Source: Streptomyces atratus
GTDB lineage: Bacteria; Actinomycetota; Actinomycetes; Streptomycetales; Streptomycetaceae
Assembly (NCBI RefSeq): GCF_900119365.1
Contig: NZ_FPJO01000038.1
Coordinates: forward strand, 1-53,259
DNA length: 53,259 nt
Direction: 5' to 3'
The translations under genes and the position numbers were made by a program. Below the pieces are notes generated by a model. That model was not told where the DNA came from and searched no databases. It worked only from the letters and a program-made list of their open reading frames with translations. Positions 23,459 through 30,717 of this stretch are shown here, one piece after another. Position 1 is the stretch's first letter; every line of letters starts with the position of its first letter.

Positions 23459-25327
23459 GTGAGCGGAACCCCCGAAGGGCCCGGGCCCACGGCGGGCACA
23501 CCCCGGCATTCCGCAGGACCGGCGACCACGGAATGTCACACTCCGTGGCCGCCTGTCGGAGCCGAGTGCTCCGAGCCGCACGGCTACCGGGCCGCGTTCC
23601 TGGCCGCCACCCTCCCGATGGCCGTCGTCGATCACGAGGGACTGGTCGTCACCGCCAACGAAGCCCTCGGCGGCCTCCTCGGCCGCCCCGCCTCCGCGCT
23701 GACCAACCAGTCCGCGGCCGATCTGCTCGACCTCGCGGCGGACGGCCGCACCTGGCACGCGTACCGCGAGGTGCTGCACGGGCGGCGCTCACGGTTCCGC
23801 TGCACCCACCGGCTCAAGCACCCCGACGGACGCGCCCTGTGGGCCGAGGTCACCGTCGTACCGATGCCCGGGCAGGTGGCGGGCGCGGGCGACGGCTCCG
23901 TACCCGGCCGGGTACTGCTCTCCGTCTCGGACATCAGCGACCGGCGCGAGCTGCAGAAGCGGCTGCGCCACCTCCAGATGCACGACCCGGTGACCCGGCT
24001 GCCCAACCGGACCCTGTTCTTCGAACGGCTCTCGGCCGCCCTGGAGACCCCGCCGCACGGCGACAGCGCCTCCGGACACGGCCGGGTCGGGCTCTGCTAC
24101 CTGGACCTGGACGGCTTCAAGGCCGTCAACGACACGATGGGCCACCGGATCGGCGACCGGCTGCTCGCCGCCGTCGCCGCACGGCTCACCGACTGCGCGG
24201 CCCAGGACGGCGCGCACCGCTCCGGCGCCCATCTCGTGGCGCGCCTCGGCGGCGACGAGTTCGCGATCCTGGTCGAGGACTCCGCCGGTACGCAGCAGCT
24301 CACCGACCTGGCCCGCAGCGTCCTCGCCGCCCTCCAGCAGCCCTTCGACCTGGCCGGGCAGCGGCTCTCGGTGTCGGCCTCGATCGGGGTGGTGGAACGG
24401 GCCGTGGCCGGCACCTCCGCCACCGGTCTGATGCAGGCCGCCGACACCACGCTGTACTGGGCGAAGGCGGACGGCAAGGCCCGCTGGACGGTCTTCGACC
24501 CGGAGCGCAACGCCCACCGGATGACCCGGCAGACGCTCTCGTCCAATCTGCGGCCCGCCGTGGAGCGCGGTGAGTTCACCATCGAGTACCAGCCGCTGGT
24601 CGGCATGGCCGACGGAGTCGTGCGCGGGGTGGAGGCCCTGGTCCGCTGGAACCATCCCCAGTTCGGCATGCTCTCGCCGAATCGGTTCGTCGCGATCGCC
24701 GAGGAGGACGGCTCGATCGTCCAGCTCGGCCGGTGGGTGCTGCAGTCCGCCTGCCGCCAGGCCCGGCGCTGGCAGCTGGAGCACCCCGCCGATCCACCGC
24801 TGTTCATCAGTGTCAATGTCGCCGTGCGCCAGGTCTGGGACTCCGACCTGGTCACCGATGTCGCGGAGATCCTCGCCGAGACCGGCCTCGACCCCTCGCT
24901 GCTCCAGCTGGAGCTGACCGAGTCCGCGGTGATGGGCTCGGCGGGCCGCCCGATCCAGGCGCTCCAGTCGCTCAGCGAGATGGGCGTACGGATCGCCATC
25001 GACGACTTCGGCACCGGATACTCCAACCTCGCCTATCTGAGCCGGCTGCCGGTCTCGGTGCTGAAGCTGGACGGCTCCTTCGTACGCGGCTTCCGCTACG
25101 ACGAAGGCGCCCACCCGAGCCCGGCCGACGAGACGATCGTCGAGGCGATGGTGCAGCTGGCGCACCGGCTGGGCCTGACCGTCACCGCGGAGTGCGTGGA
25201 GACGGCCGGCCAGGCGGAACGGCTGCGCAGGATCGGCTGCGACACCGGGCAGGGCTGGCTGTACTCACGCGCGGTGGCCCCGGAGCGGATCGCCGAGCTG
25301 ATCGGCACCCGCCCGATGCAGGGCTGA
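23459..25327 (+). CDS. cdgA: PAS-GGDEF-EAL c-di-GMP turnover enzyme CdgA
   Basis: This 622-residue protein has a disordered N-terminus and a PAS/PAC domain (about 55-165). A GGDEF domain follows with intact GGDEF at 264-268 (HDPVTRLPNR starts it), then an EAL domain with EALVRW at 392-397 and DDFGTGYSNLAYLSRLP. Both catalytic signatures look complete, so both diguanylate cyclase and phosphodiesterase activity are possible. The architecture and the chromosomal neighbourhood of adpA-orn match CdgA of S. coelicolor, a BldD target that affects development and pigment production. GTG 23459 is preceded by GGGAGCG. No transmembrane segment is present, so it is cytoplasmic. Confidence 0.9.
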   Translation: MSGTPEGPGPTAGTPRHSAGPATTECHTPWPPVGAECSEPHGYRAAFLAATLPMAVVDHEGLVVTANEALGGLLGRPASALTNQSAADLLDLAADGRTWHAYREVLHGRRSRFRCTHRLKHPDGRALWAEVTVVPMPGQVAGAGDGSVPGRVLLSVSDISDRRELQKRLRHLQMHDPVTRLPNRTLFFERLSAALETPPHGDSASGHGRVGLCYLDLDGFKAVNDTMGHRIGDRLLAAVAARLTDCAAQDGAHRSGAHLVARLGGDEFAILVEDSAGTQQLTDLARSVLAALQQPFDLAGQRLSVSASIGVVERAVAGTSATGLMQAADTTLYWAKADGKARWTVFDPERNAHRMTRQTLSSNLRPAVERGEFTIEYQPLVGMADGVVRGVEALVRWNHPQFGMLSPNRFVAIAEEDGSIVQLGRWVLQSACRQARRWQLEHPADPPLFISVNVAVRQVWDSDLVTDVAEILAETGLDPSLLQLELTESAVMGSAGRPIQALQSLSEMGVRIAIDDFGTGYSNLAYLSRLPVSVLKLDGSFVRGFRYDEGAHPSPADETIVEAMVQLAHRLGLTVTAECVETAGQAERLRRIGCDTGQGWLYSRAVAPERIAELIGTRPMQG

Positions 25328-25328
25328 C

Positions 25329-25352
25329 ACGGCCCGGCCGCCGAGGGGCCGG
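25329..25352. terminator. Short hairpin between convergent genes
   Basis: CGGCCC and GGGCCG (25330-25335, 25346-25351) form a small stem between the cdgA stop and the convergent flavin-oxidoreductase stop. It is weak but in the expected place. Confidence 0.35.
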
Positions 25353-25354
25353 AC

Positions 25355-26452
25355 TCAGGCCGTGGGCAGTCCGTACGCGTCCGCGATCAGTTCGTAGCTG
25401 CGCAGCCTCGCCTCGCCGCTGTGGGCGTTGGCGGTGATCATGAGCTCGTCGGCGCCGGTGCGCTTGGCGAGGCCGTCGAGGCCGGTGCGGACCTGGTCCG
25501 CGGTGCCGTGGACGATGTCGGCGAGCCAGCTGTCGACGAACTCGCGCTCCATCGGGCTGAAGGCGTACGCCTCCGCCTCCTCCGGCGTCGGGACCAGACC
25601 GGGGCGGCCGGTGCGCAGCCGGACCATGGACAGCGCGCCGGAGAGCACCTGGCGGCGGGCCTCGCGCTCGTCGTCGGCGGCCAGGGCCGAGACGCCGATG
25701 AGTGCGTACGGGGCGTCCAGCACCGCGGACGGCCGGAACGACTCCCGGTACAGGTCGAGCGCCGGAATCGTGTTCTGGGCCGAGAAGTGGTGGGCGAAGG
25801 CGAAGGGCAGGCCGAGCACACCGGCCAGCCGGGCGCTGAAGCCGGAGGAGCCGAGCAGCCAGACCGGTGGGCGGGCCGGCGACTGGACGCCGCCGTCGGC
25901 CGTGGCCTGGACGGGGCCGGGGACCGCGTGGATGCGGGCGTAGGGGTGGCCGTCGGGGAAGTCGTCGTCCAGGAACCGGGTCAGCTCGGCGAGCTGCTGC
26001 GGAAAGTCTTCGGCGCCCTCGTTCAGCCGGTCGGAGCGGCGCAGGGCGGCCGCCGTCGCGCCGTCGGTGCCGGGGGCGCGGCCGAGGCCGAGGTCGATGC
26101 GCCGGGGGGCCATGGCCTCCAGGGTGCCGAACTGTTCCGCGATGACCAGCGGTGCGTGGTTGGGCAGCATCACGCCGCCGGAGCCGAGCCTGATGCGCTC
26201 GGTGTGTGCGGCGAGGTGGGCCAGGATCACGGCCGGGGAGGAGGAGGCGACACCGGGCATGGAGTGGTGCTCGGCGACCCAGTAGCGGTGGAAGCCGCGG
26301 CGCTCGGCGAGCTGCGCGATGTCCACCCCGGTGCGCAGCGCCTGGGTGGCGGTACGGCCCTGCCCGACGGTCACCAGGTCCAGTACGGAGAGCGGAACGG
26401 GGGCCGTTCCCTCCGCCCTGCCACGGATCTCGTCGCCTCGAATCTCGTCCAC
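25355..26452 (-). CDS. LLM-class flavin-dependent oxidoreductase
   Basis: This 365-residue bacterial luciferase-like monooxygenase has DLVTVGQGRTATQALRT near the N-terminus, AERRGFHRYWVAEHHSMPG, the MLPNHAPLVIAEQFGTLEAM loop and RIDLGLGRAPGTD of the flavin-binding barrel. Members of this subgroup use FMN or F420; the cofactor and substrate are not evident. GTG 26452 follows GGAGAGG at 7 nt. The 88 bp upstream separate it from the maleate-isomerase-like gene on the same strand. Confidence 0.9.
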   Translation of the reverse strand: MDEIRGDEIRGRAEGTAPVPLSVLDLVTVGQGRTATQALRTGVDIAQLAERRGFHRYWVAEHHSMPGVASSSPAVILAHLAAHTERIRLGSGGVMLPNHAPLVIAEQFGTLEAMAPRRIDLGLGRAPGTDGATAAALRRSDRLNEGAEDFPQQLAELTRFLDDDFPDGHPYARIHAVPGPVQATADGGVQSPARPPVWLLGSSGFSARLAGVLGLPFAFAHHFSAQNTIPALDLYRESFRPSAVLDAPYALIGVSALAADDEREARRQVLSGALSMVRLRTGRPGLVPTPEEAEAYAFSPMEREFVDSWLADIVHGTADQVRTGLDGLAKRTGADELMITANAHSGEARLRSYELIADAYGLPTA

Positions 26453-26540
26453 GTGCTGACCTCTCCGGTGATGCGCGCTGCGTCGGGCTCGTACGTCCGA
26501 CCCGTACGTCCTCCAGCACCTAACAGGAGGTTGTCTCCGG

Positions 26541-27350
26541 TTATTCCCGTACGTCTCCGGGCAGGGCCCGCTTCCCGCTGTGGGCGCGTGCCCGGCCCTC
26601 GCCCCAGGCGGCCACCGGGGCCGGCGGTGCCTCGCGGGCGGCGAAGAGCCGGCCCAGTCGCGGGGACCACGAGCGGCGGCCGGCCAGGCGCAGGCCCTCG
26701 CGGACGGTGACCTGGTTCCCGGTGAGGACCGGTTTGCCGAGGAGTTCCTCCAGCTCCGCCTCGTGCCCGGCGGTGTGCAGCGCCGTGTCGGGCAGCAGCA
26801 CCACGTCCGCCTCCGGCCGGTCGGCGGCGACGGCGAGCTCCTTCACCCGGTCCAGGTCCCAGGCGGCGGCCTCGGCGGCCGAGCCGAGCGAGGCGGCGCG
26901 GGTGCCGGCCACATCGATGCCCGCGGCGTGCAGGAAGTCGGCGAACAGGCCGGTGACCCGCTCGGAGTAGGTGGAGGCGACGGCGACCCGTCCGGCGCCC
27001 AGCTCCCGTATCGCGTGGGCGAAGCCGATGGAGGTGCTGGAGGCGGGCACGCCGACCGCCCGGGCCAGGGCGGCGGTCTGTTCATGGGCACCCTCCCAGC
27101 CGTACAGGAAGCTGCCGCCGCCGCTCGCCCACACGACGGACTCGACACCGGCGCGTTGCAGCTCCTCCACCCCGGCGGCCAGGTGCTCGGGCGAGCCGGT
27201 CCGCGTCAGGGCGTCGATCCCGTAGGCGTCCTCGTCGACGTCGGTACGGTTCACGACCAGCCTGACGGCGTCGAGCAGGATCTCCATCCGCGGGAAGTCG
27301 TCCGCCGCGAAGTGACCCGGGTAGAGAATTCCGACGGTCGTCATGTCCAC
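26541..27350 (-). CDS. Maleate isomerase / Asp-Glu racemase family protein
   Basis: This protein of about 269 residues belongs to the aspartate/glutamate racemase superfamily (maleate cis-trans isomerase, arylmalonate decarboxylase group). Evidence is TTVGILYPGHFAADDFPRME at the start, VESVVWASGGGSFLYGWEGA around the first active-site loop and VLLPDTALHTAGHEAELEEL near the second. The two cysteines usual in these loops are not obvious: the first is replaced by a WASGGGS segment and the second by a PDTAL segment. The reaction may therefore differ. GTG 27350 has GGAGGG 7 nt upstream; ATG 27344 is the alternative. It is divergent from the dehydrogenase gene. Confidence 0.75.
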   Translation of the reverse strand: MDMTTVGILYPGHFAADDFPRMEILLDAVRLVVNRTDVDEDAYGIDALTRTGSPEHLAAGVEELQRAGVESVVWASGGGSFLYGWEGAHEQTAALARAVGVPASSTSIGFAHAIRELGAGRVAVASTYSERVTGLFADFLHAAGIDVAGTRAASLGSAAEAAAWDLDRVKELAVAADRPEADVVLLPDTALHTAGHEAELEELLGKPVLTGNQVTVREGLRLAGRRSWSPRLGRLFAAREAPPAPVAAWGEGRARAHSGKRALPGDVRE

Positions 27351-27491
27351 AGGTCCGCCCTCCCTGTTCGCGTTCCCTTCTAGTATTCCCCCATATGTCG
27401 TGACTCCCCCGGTGCCCTGTTGACGGGTGGGGGCCCGGGTGCGAGCGTGGTCAATCCGCACATCCCAGACGCAGCGGAGCGACCGCCTCTC

Positions 27492-28451
27492 ATGTCAGAG
27501 CCCACCCTGCTCGTCCTGGACACCGACCCGTCACCGCGGCTGGGCCGGCTGACCGGCCGGGCCCGGATCCGTTACACGGACGAGGCCGGACTGGCCGCGC
27601 GGCTCCCGTCGGCCGATGTGCTGCTGGTGTGGGACTTCGCCTCCGACGCGGTACGGGCCGCCTGGCCCGGCGAGGGACCGCGCCCGGCCTGGGTGCACAT
27701 GGCGAGCGCGGGCGTGGACCGGCTGCTCTGCCCGGAACTGACGGCCTCCGGCACGGTGGTGACCAACGCCCGGGGCATCTTCGAGCGGCCGATCGCCGAG
27801 TACGTGACCGGTCTGGTGCTGGCGTTCGCCAAGGATTTCCCCGGCACGCTGGAGCTCCAGCGGCGGCGGCAGTGGCGCCACCGCGAGAGCACGCAGCTCG
27901 CGGGCAGCCGCGCGGTGGTCGTCGGCGCGGGCCCGGTCGGGCGGGAGATCACGAGGCTGCTGATCGCGCTGGGGGTCCGGGTGGCGCTCGTGGGGCGCAG
28001 GGCGCGGCGCACCATCCACGGCGCCGAGGATCTGGACCGGCTGACCGCGCTGGCCGACTGGGTGATCTGCGCGGCTCCGCTGACCGAGTCGACCCGCGGC
28101 ATGTTCGACGCCCGGTTCTTCGGGCTGATGCAGCCGTCGGCCCGCTTCATCAACGTGGGGCGCGGTCCGATGGTCGTCGAGGACGATCTGGCCGAGGCGC
28201 TGCGCAGGCGCTGGATCGCGGGCGCGGCGCTCGATGTGTTCGAGCAGGAGCCACTGGGACCGCAGAGCCCGCTCTGGGACGTGCCGGATCTGATCGTGTC
28301 ACCGCACATGAGCGGCGACACGGCGGGCTGGCGGGACCGGCTGAGCGAGCAGTTCGTCGCGATGTACGAACTCTGGGCGGCCGGCGAGCCGCTGCCGAAC
28401 GTGGTGGACAAGCAGCGCGGTTACGTACCCGTCCGGGAGCCGGGCGAGTGA
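27492..28451 (+). CDS. D-2-hydroxyacid dehydrogenase family protein
   Basis: This 319-residue NAD(P)-dependent reductase interconverts 2-oxo acids and D-2-hydroxy acids. The nucleotide-binding loop is AVVVGAGPVGREITRLLIAL (about 141-160). Conserved catalytic residues are visible: RGIFERPIAEYVTGLVLAF, INVGRGPMV with the arginine, the glutamate in DVFEQEPL, and the histidine in VSPHMSGDT. Similarity is to the GhrA/phosphoglycerate-dehydrogenase branch. ATG 27492 gives the normal start (MSEPTLLVLDTDP). It is transcribed alone, divergent from the racemase-family gene, and could act in the same small-acid pathway. Confidence 0.88.
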   Translation: MSEPTLLVLDTDPSPRLGRLTGRARIRYTDEAGLAARLPSADVLLVWDFASDAVRAAWPGEGPRPAWVHMASAGVDRLLCPELTASGTVVTNARGIFERPIAEYVTGLVLAFAKDFPGTLELQRRRQWRHRESTQLAGSRAVVVGAGPVGREITRLLIALGVRVALVGRRARRTIHGAEDLDRLTALADWVICAAPLTESTRGMFDARFFGLMQPSARFINVGRGPMVVEDDLAEALRRRWIAGAALDVFEQEPLGPQSPLWDVPDLIVSPHMSGDTAGWRDRLSEQFVAMYELWAAGEPLPNVVDKQRGYVPVREPGE

Positions 28452-28559
28452 TCCGGGGCCGAAAGCGGCACTGAAGTTCGACATCGGACGGGTGAGCGAA
28501 TCCGGTTCACCGGAAGAAATCTCTCCGGACGCGGGGCGCGGACACACCCGCGCGTTCCC

Positions 28560-28930
28560 GTGCTCGGCGCTTTCACCTCGCCACTCGTCGACCGTCAATG
28601 ACGTTGACATATGCCAGATGGATGCGACTCACGAAGGTGTCGCGCGTCGGCAAGTCGCCAACAGCCGCCCCGGACAGGCGCTGGCCGCCCACGCCTCGGC
28701 GGCCGGCAAGTGCCTGCTCTCCCAGCTCGACCACAACGGCCGCCGCGATCACATCTCGCGTCACAAGACGCCCCGGCTCACCTCGCGGACGATCACCAGA
28801 CGGCCGGGGCGTCGGCGGGCTGCCTGACACTGTCGCTGCCGATCGAGGACGCGCACCGCCTGCGCTCGGCGGCCGACACACTGAACCGGCGGGCGGCGCC
28901 GGTCCTCCTGTCGATGGCGCTCCAGGCACC
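28560..28930 (+). pseudogene. Relic of an IclR-family regulator
   Basis: Plus-strand frames hold pieces of an IclR effector domain. NDVDICQMDATHEGVARRQV and SRPGQALAAHASAAGKCLL lie in one frame (to about 28730), and AGCLTLSLPIEDAHRLRSAA then DTLNRRAAPVL in another (from about 28810). The N-terminal helix-turn-helix is absent upstream, and at least one frameshift separates the two pieces. It directly precedes tRNA-Lys copy 2. The rest of the 28452-28988 region shows nothing else. Confidence 0.65.
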
Positions 28931-28988
28931 GTCCGCCGGGGGTGTCATCAGCACCCCTCGGGAGCAGGTATTATTTTCGAGTCAGCAG

Positions 28989-29062
28989 GCGCCGCTAGCT
29001 CAGTTGGTTAGAGCAGCTGACTCTTAATCAGCGGGTCCGGGGTTCGAGTCCCTGGCGGCGCA
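28989..29062 (+). tRNA. tRNA-Lys (CTT anticodon), copy 2 of 3
   Basis: This 74-nt gene is identical to copies 1 and 3, including the 8 bases GTCAGCAG just upstream. The acceptor stem is GCGCCGC/GCGGCGC with discriminator A at 29062. Confidence 0.97.
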
Positions 29063-29070
29063 CAGACAAC

Positions 29071-29117
29071 GCACTGGGCGGTTCACGTACACACGTGAAC
29101 CGCCCAGTGCGTTTTTT
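29071..29117 (+). terminator. Terminator of tRNA-Lys copy 2
   Basis: A perfect 18-bp stem (29071-29088 with 29093-29110) is followed by six T residues (29112-29117), an intrinsic terminator of the classic type that is unusual in this G+C-rich genome. Confidence 0.9.
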
Positions 29118-29139
29118 GCTGCCCGGCGAGATGTACAGA

Positions 29140-29183
29140 CGTTTTAAACAATCGTACTAGACAAGCGTTTTAAACAGCCGTAC
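29140..29183. promoter_or_regulatory. Paired operator-like repeats in front of the MFS gene
   Basis: CGTTTTAAACA occurs twice (29140-29150 and 29166-29176), each followed by an NNCGTAC block (29153-29157 and 29179-29183). The spacing of 26 nt places the two on nearly the same DNA face separated by two and a half turns. The location immediately before the exporter start is typical for TetR-type repressor sites in drug-efflux genes, but no TetR gene lies next to it. Confidence 0.55.
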
Positions 29184-29193
29184 ATTCCCTGGC

Positions 29194-30717
29194 ATGACGA
29201 ACGCTACGAGCACCACCGCCGAGCGCGGCCAACTCGCCGGTCGCCGGGAATGGACCGCCTTCGTGGTCCTCCTGCTCCCCCTCCTCCTGGTCTCGATGGA
29301 CATCTCCGTCCTCTTCTTCGCGATCCCGTCCATCGACCGGGACCTCGCCCCCAGCGCCACCCAGCAGCTCTGGATCTTCGATGTGTACGCCTTCGCCCTG
29401 GCCGGCCTGCTCATCACGATGGGCTCGCTCGGCGACCGGATCGGCCGCCGCAAGCTGCTGCTCCTGGGCGCGTTCGCGTTCAGTGCCGCGTCCGTGGCCA
29501 CCGCGTACGCCAACAGTCCCGAGATGCTGATCGCGGCCCGCGCCCTGCTCGGGATCGGCGGGGCGACGCTGATGCCGTCGACCATGGGGCTGGTGCGGAA
29601 CATGTTCCGCGACGAGCGGCAGCGCGGCCGGGCCGTGGGGATCTGGTCGGGGGCCATGGCGGGCGGTATCGCGCTCGGCTCGGTGCTCAGCGGGATCATG
29701 CTGGAGCACTTCTGGTGGGGCTCGGTCTTTCTGATCAACGTGCCGGCGATGGTGCTGCTGCTGGTCCTGGTCCCGGTGCTGGTCCCGGAGTTCAAGGACC
29801 CGAACCCCGGACGTTTCGACCTGCTGAGCGTGCCGCTGTCGATGGGGTCCGTGCTGCCGGTCATCTACGGCATCAAGGAGAGCGCCGCCCATGGGCTCGA
29901 TGTGCAGAACGGGCTGATCATCGCCGCCGGGCTGATCGTCGGCCGGTTCTTCGTCCGCCGCCAGCGCGGCCGCGCCGACGCGATGATCAGCCGGGAACTG
30001 TTCCGCGACCGCCGCTTCGGGGTGGGGATCGGGCTGAACGCGCTGGCCGCGTTCGCCATGATGGGCTCCTCGTTCTTCACCACGCAGTATCTGCAGTCGG
30101 TGCTCGGCATGGACACGCTGGAGGCCGCGCTGTGGAGCCTGGCACCCTCGCTCGCCGTGGGCGCCGCGGCCCCGACGGCCACGGCGATCGCCCAGCGGAC
30201 CGACCGGGCACGGGTCGTCTGCGCCGGTTTCGTCATCGCCGCCGCCGGCTTCGCCGTCCTCGCCGTGACCGGCACGGATTCCCTGTGGCTGCTGCTCGGC
30301 GGCTGCGCCGTGATGAGCTGCGGAATCGTCACCGTGATGGCGCTCGTCTCCGACCTGGCGCTGTCCACGGCCCCGCCGGAGAAGGCGAGTTCGGCGGCCT
30401 CGCTGCTGGAGACCGGCCAGGAGTTCGGCGGTGCGACGGGGATGGCCCTGCTGGGCGCGGTGGCCACCGCGATCTACACCGCGGACATGCCGGGCTCCGC
30501 TCCGGAGGTCGCTCGCAAGACCCTCGCGGGTGCGGTGGCCACGGGCGACGGTTCGCTGATCTCGATCGGGCGGGAGGCCTTCGTGCACAGCATGCAGTAC
30601 GCCTCGGTGGTAGGGGCCGCGCTGTTGCTGACGGGGGCGGTGCTGGCCGCGACGCTGTTGCGGAGGGCGGGGGCCGCGGAGGCGGCCGCGCACCGGGAGC
30701 CGGCCCTGACGAACTAG
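29194..30717 (+). CDS. MFS drug-efflux transporter, 14-TM DHA2 type
   Basis: This 507-residue membrane protein has about 14 hydrophobic segments. Motif A occurs as GSLGDRIGRRKLLLLGA (about 72-88), motif C-like residues in the fifth helix (LVRNMFRDERQRGRAVGIWS, GAMAGGIALGSVLSG), and DISVLFFAIPSIDRDL at the first helix carries motif D1. It resembles SmvA/QacA-type exporters of cationic dyes, antiseptics and antibiotics. The start ATG 29194 lies only 11 nt after the last operator-like block and shows no clear Shine-Dalgarno, so the transcript may be leaderless or nearly so. It converges with the acyl-CoA ligase gene. Confidence 0.9.
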   Translation: MTNATSTTAERGQLAGRREWTAFVVLLLPLLLVSMDISVLFFAIPSIDRDLAPSATQQLWIFDVYAFALAGLLITMGSLGDRIGRRKLLLLGAFAFSAASVATAYANSPEMLIAARALLGIGGATLMPSTMGLVRNMFRDERQRGRAVGIWSGAMAGGIALGSVLSGIMLEHFWWGSVFLINVPAMVLLLVLVPVLVPEFKDPNPGRFDLLSVPLSMGSVLPVIYGIKESAAHGLDVQNGLIIAAGLIVGRFFVRRQRGRADAMISRELFRDRRFGVGIGLNALAAFAMMGSSFFTTQYLQSVLGMDTLEAALWSLAPSLAVGAAAPTATAIAQRTDRARVVCAGFVIAAAGFAVLAVTGTDSLWLLLGGCAVMSCGIVTVMALVSDLALSTAPPEKASSAASLLETGQEFGGATGMALLGAVATAIYTADMPGSAPEVARKTLAGAVATGDGSLISIGREAFVHSMQYASVVGAALLLTGAVLAATLLRRAGAAEAAAHREPALTN

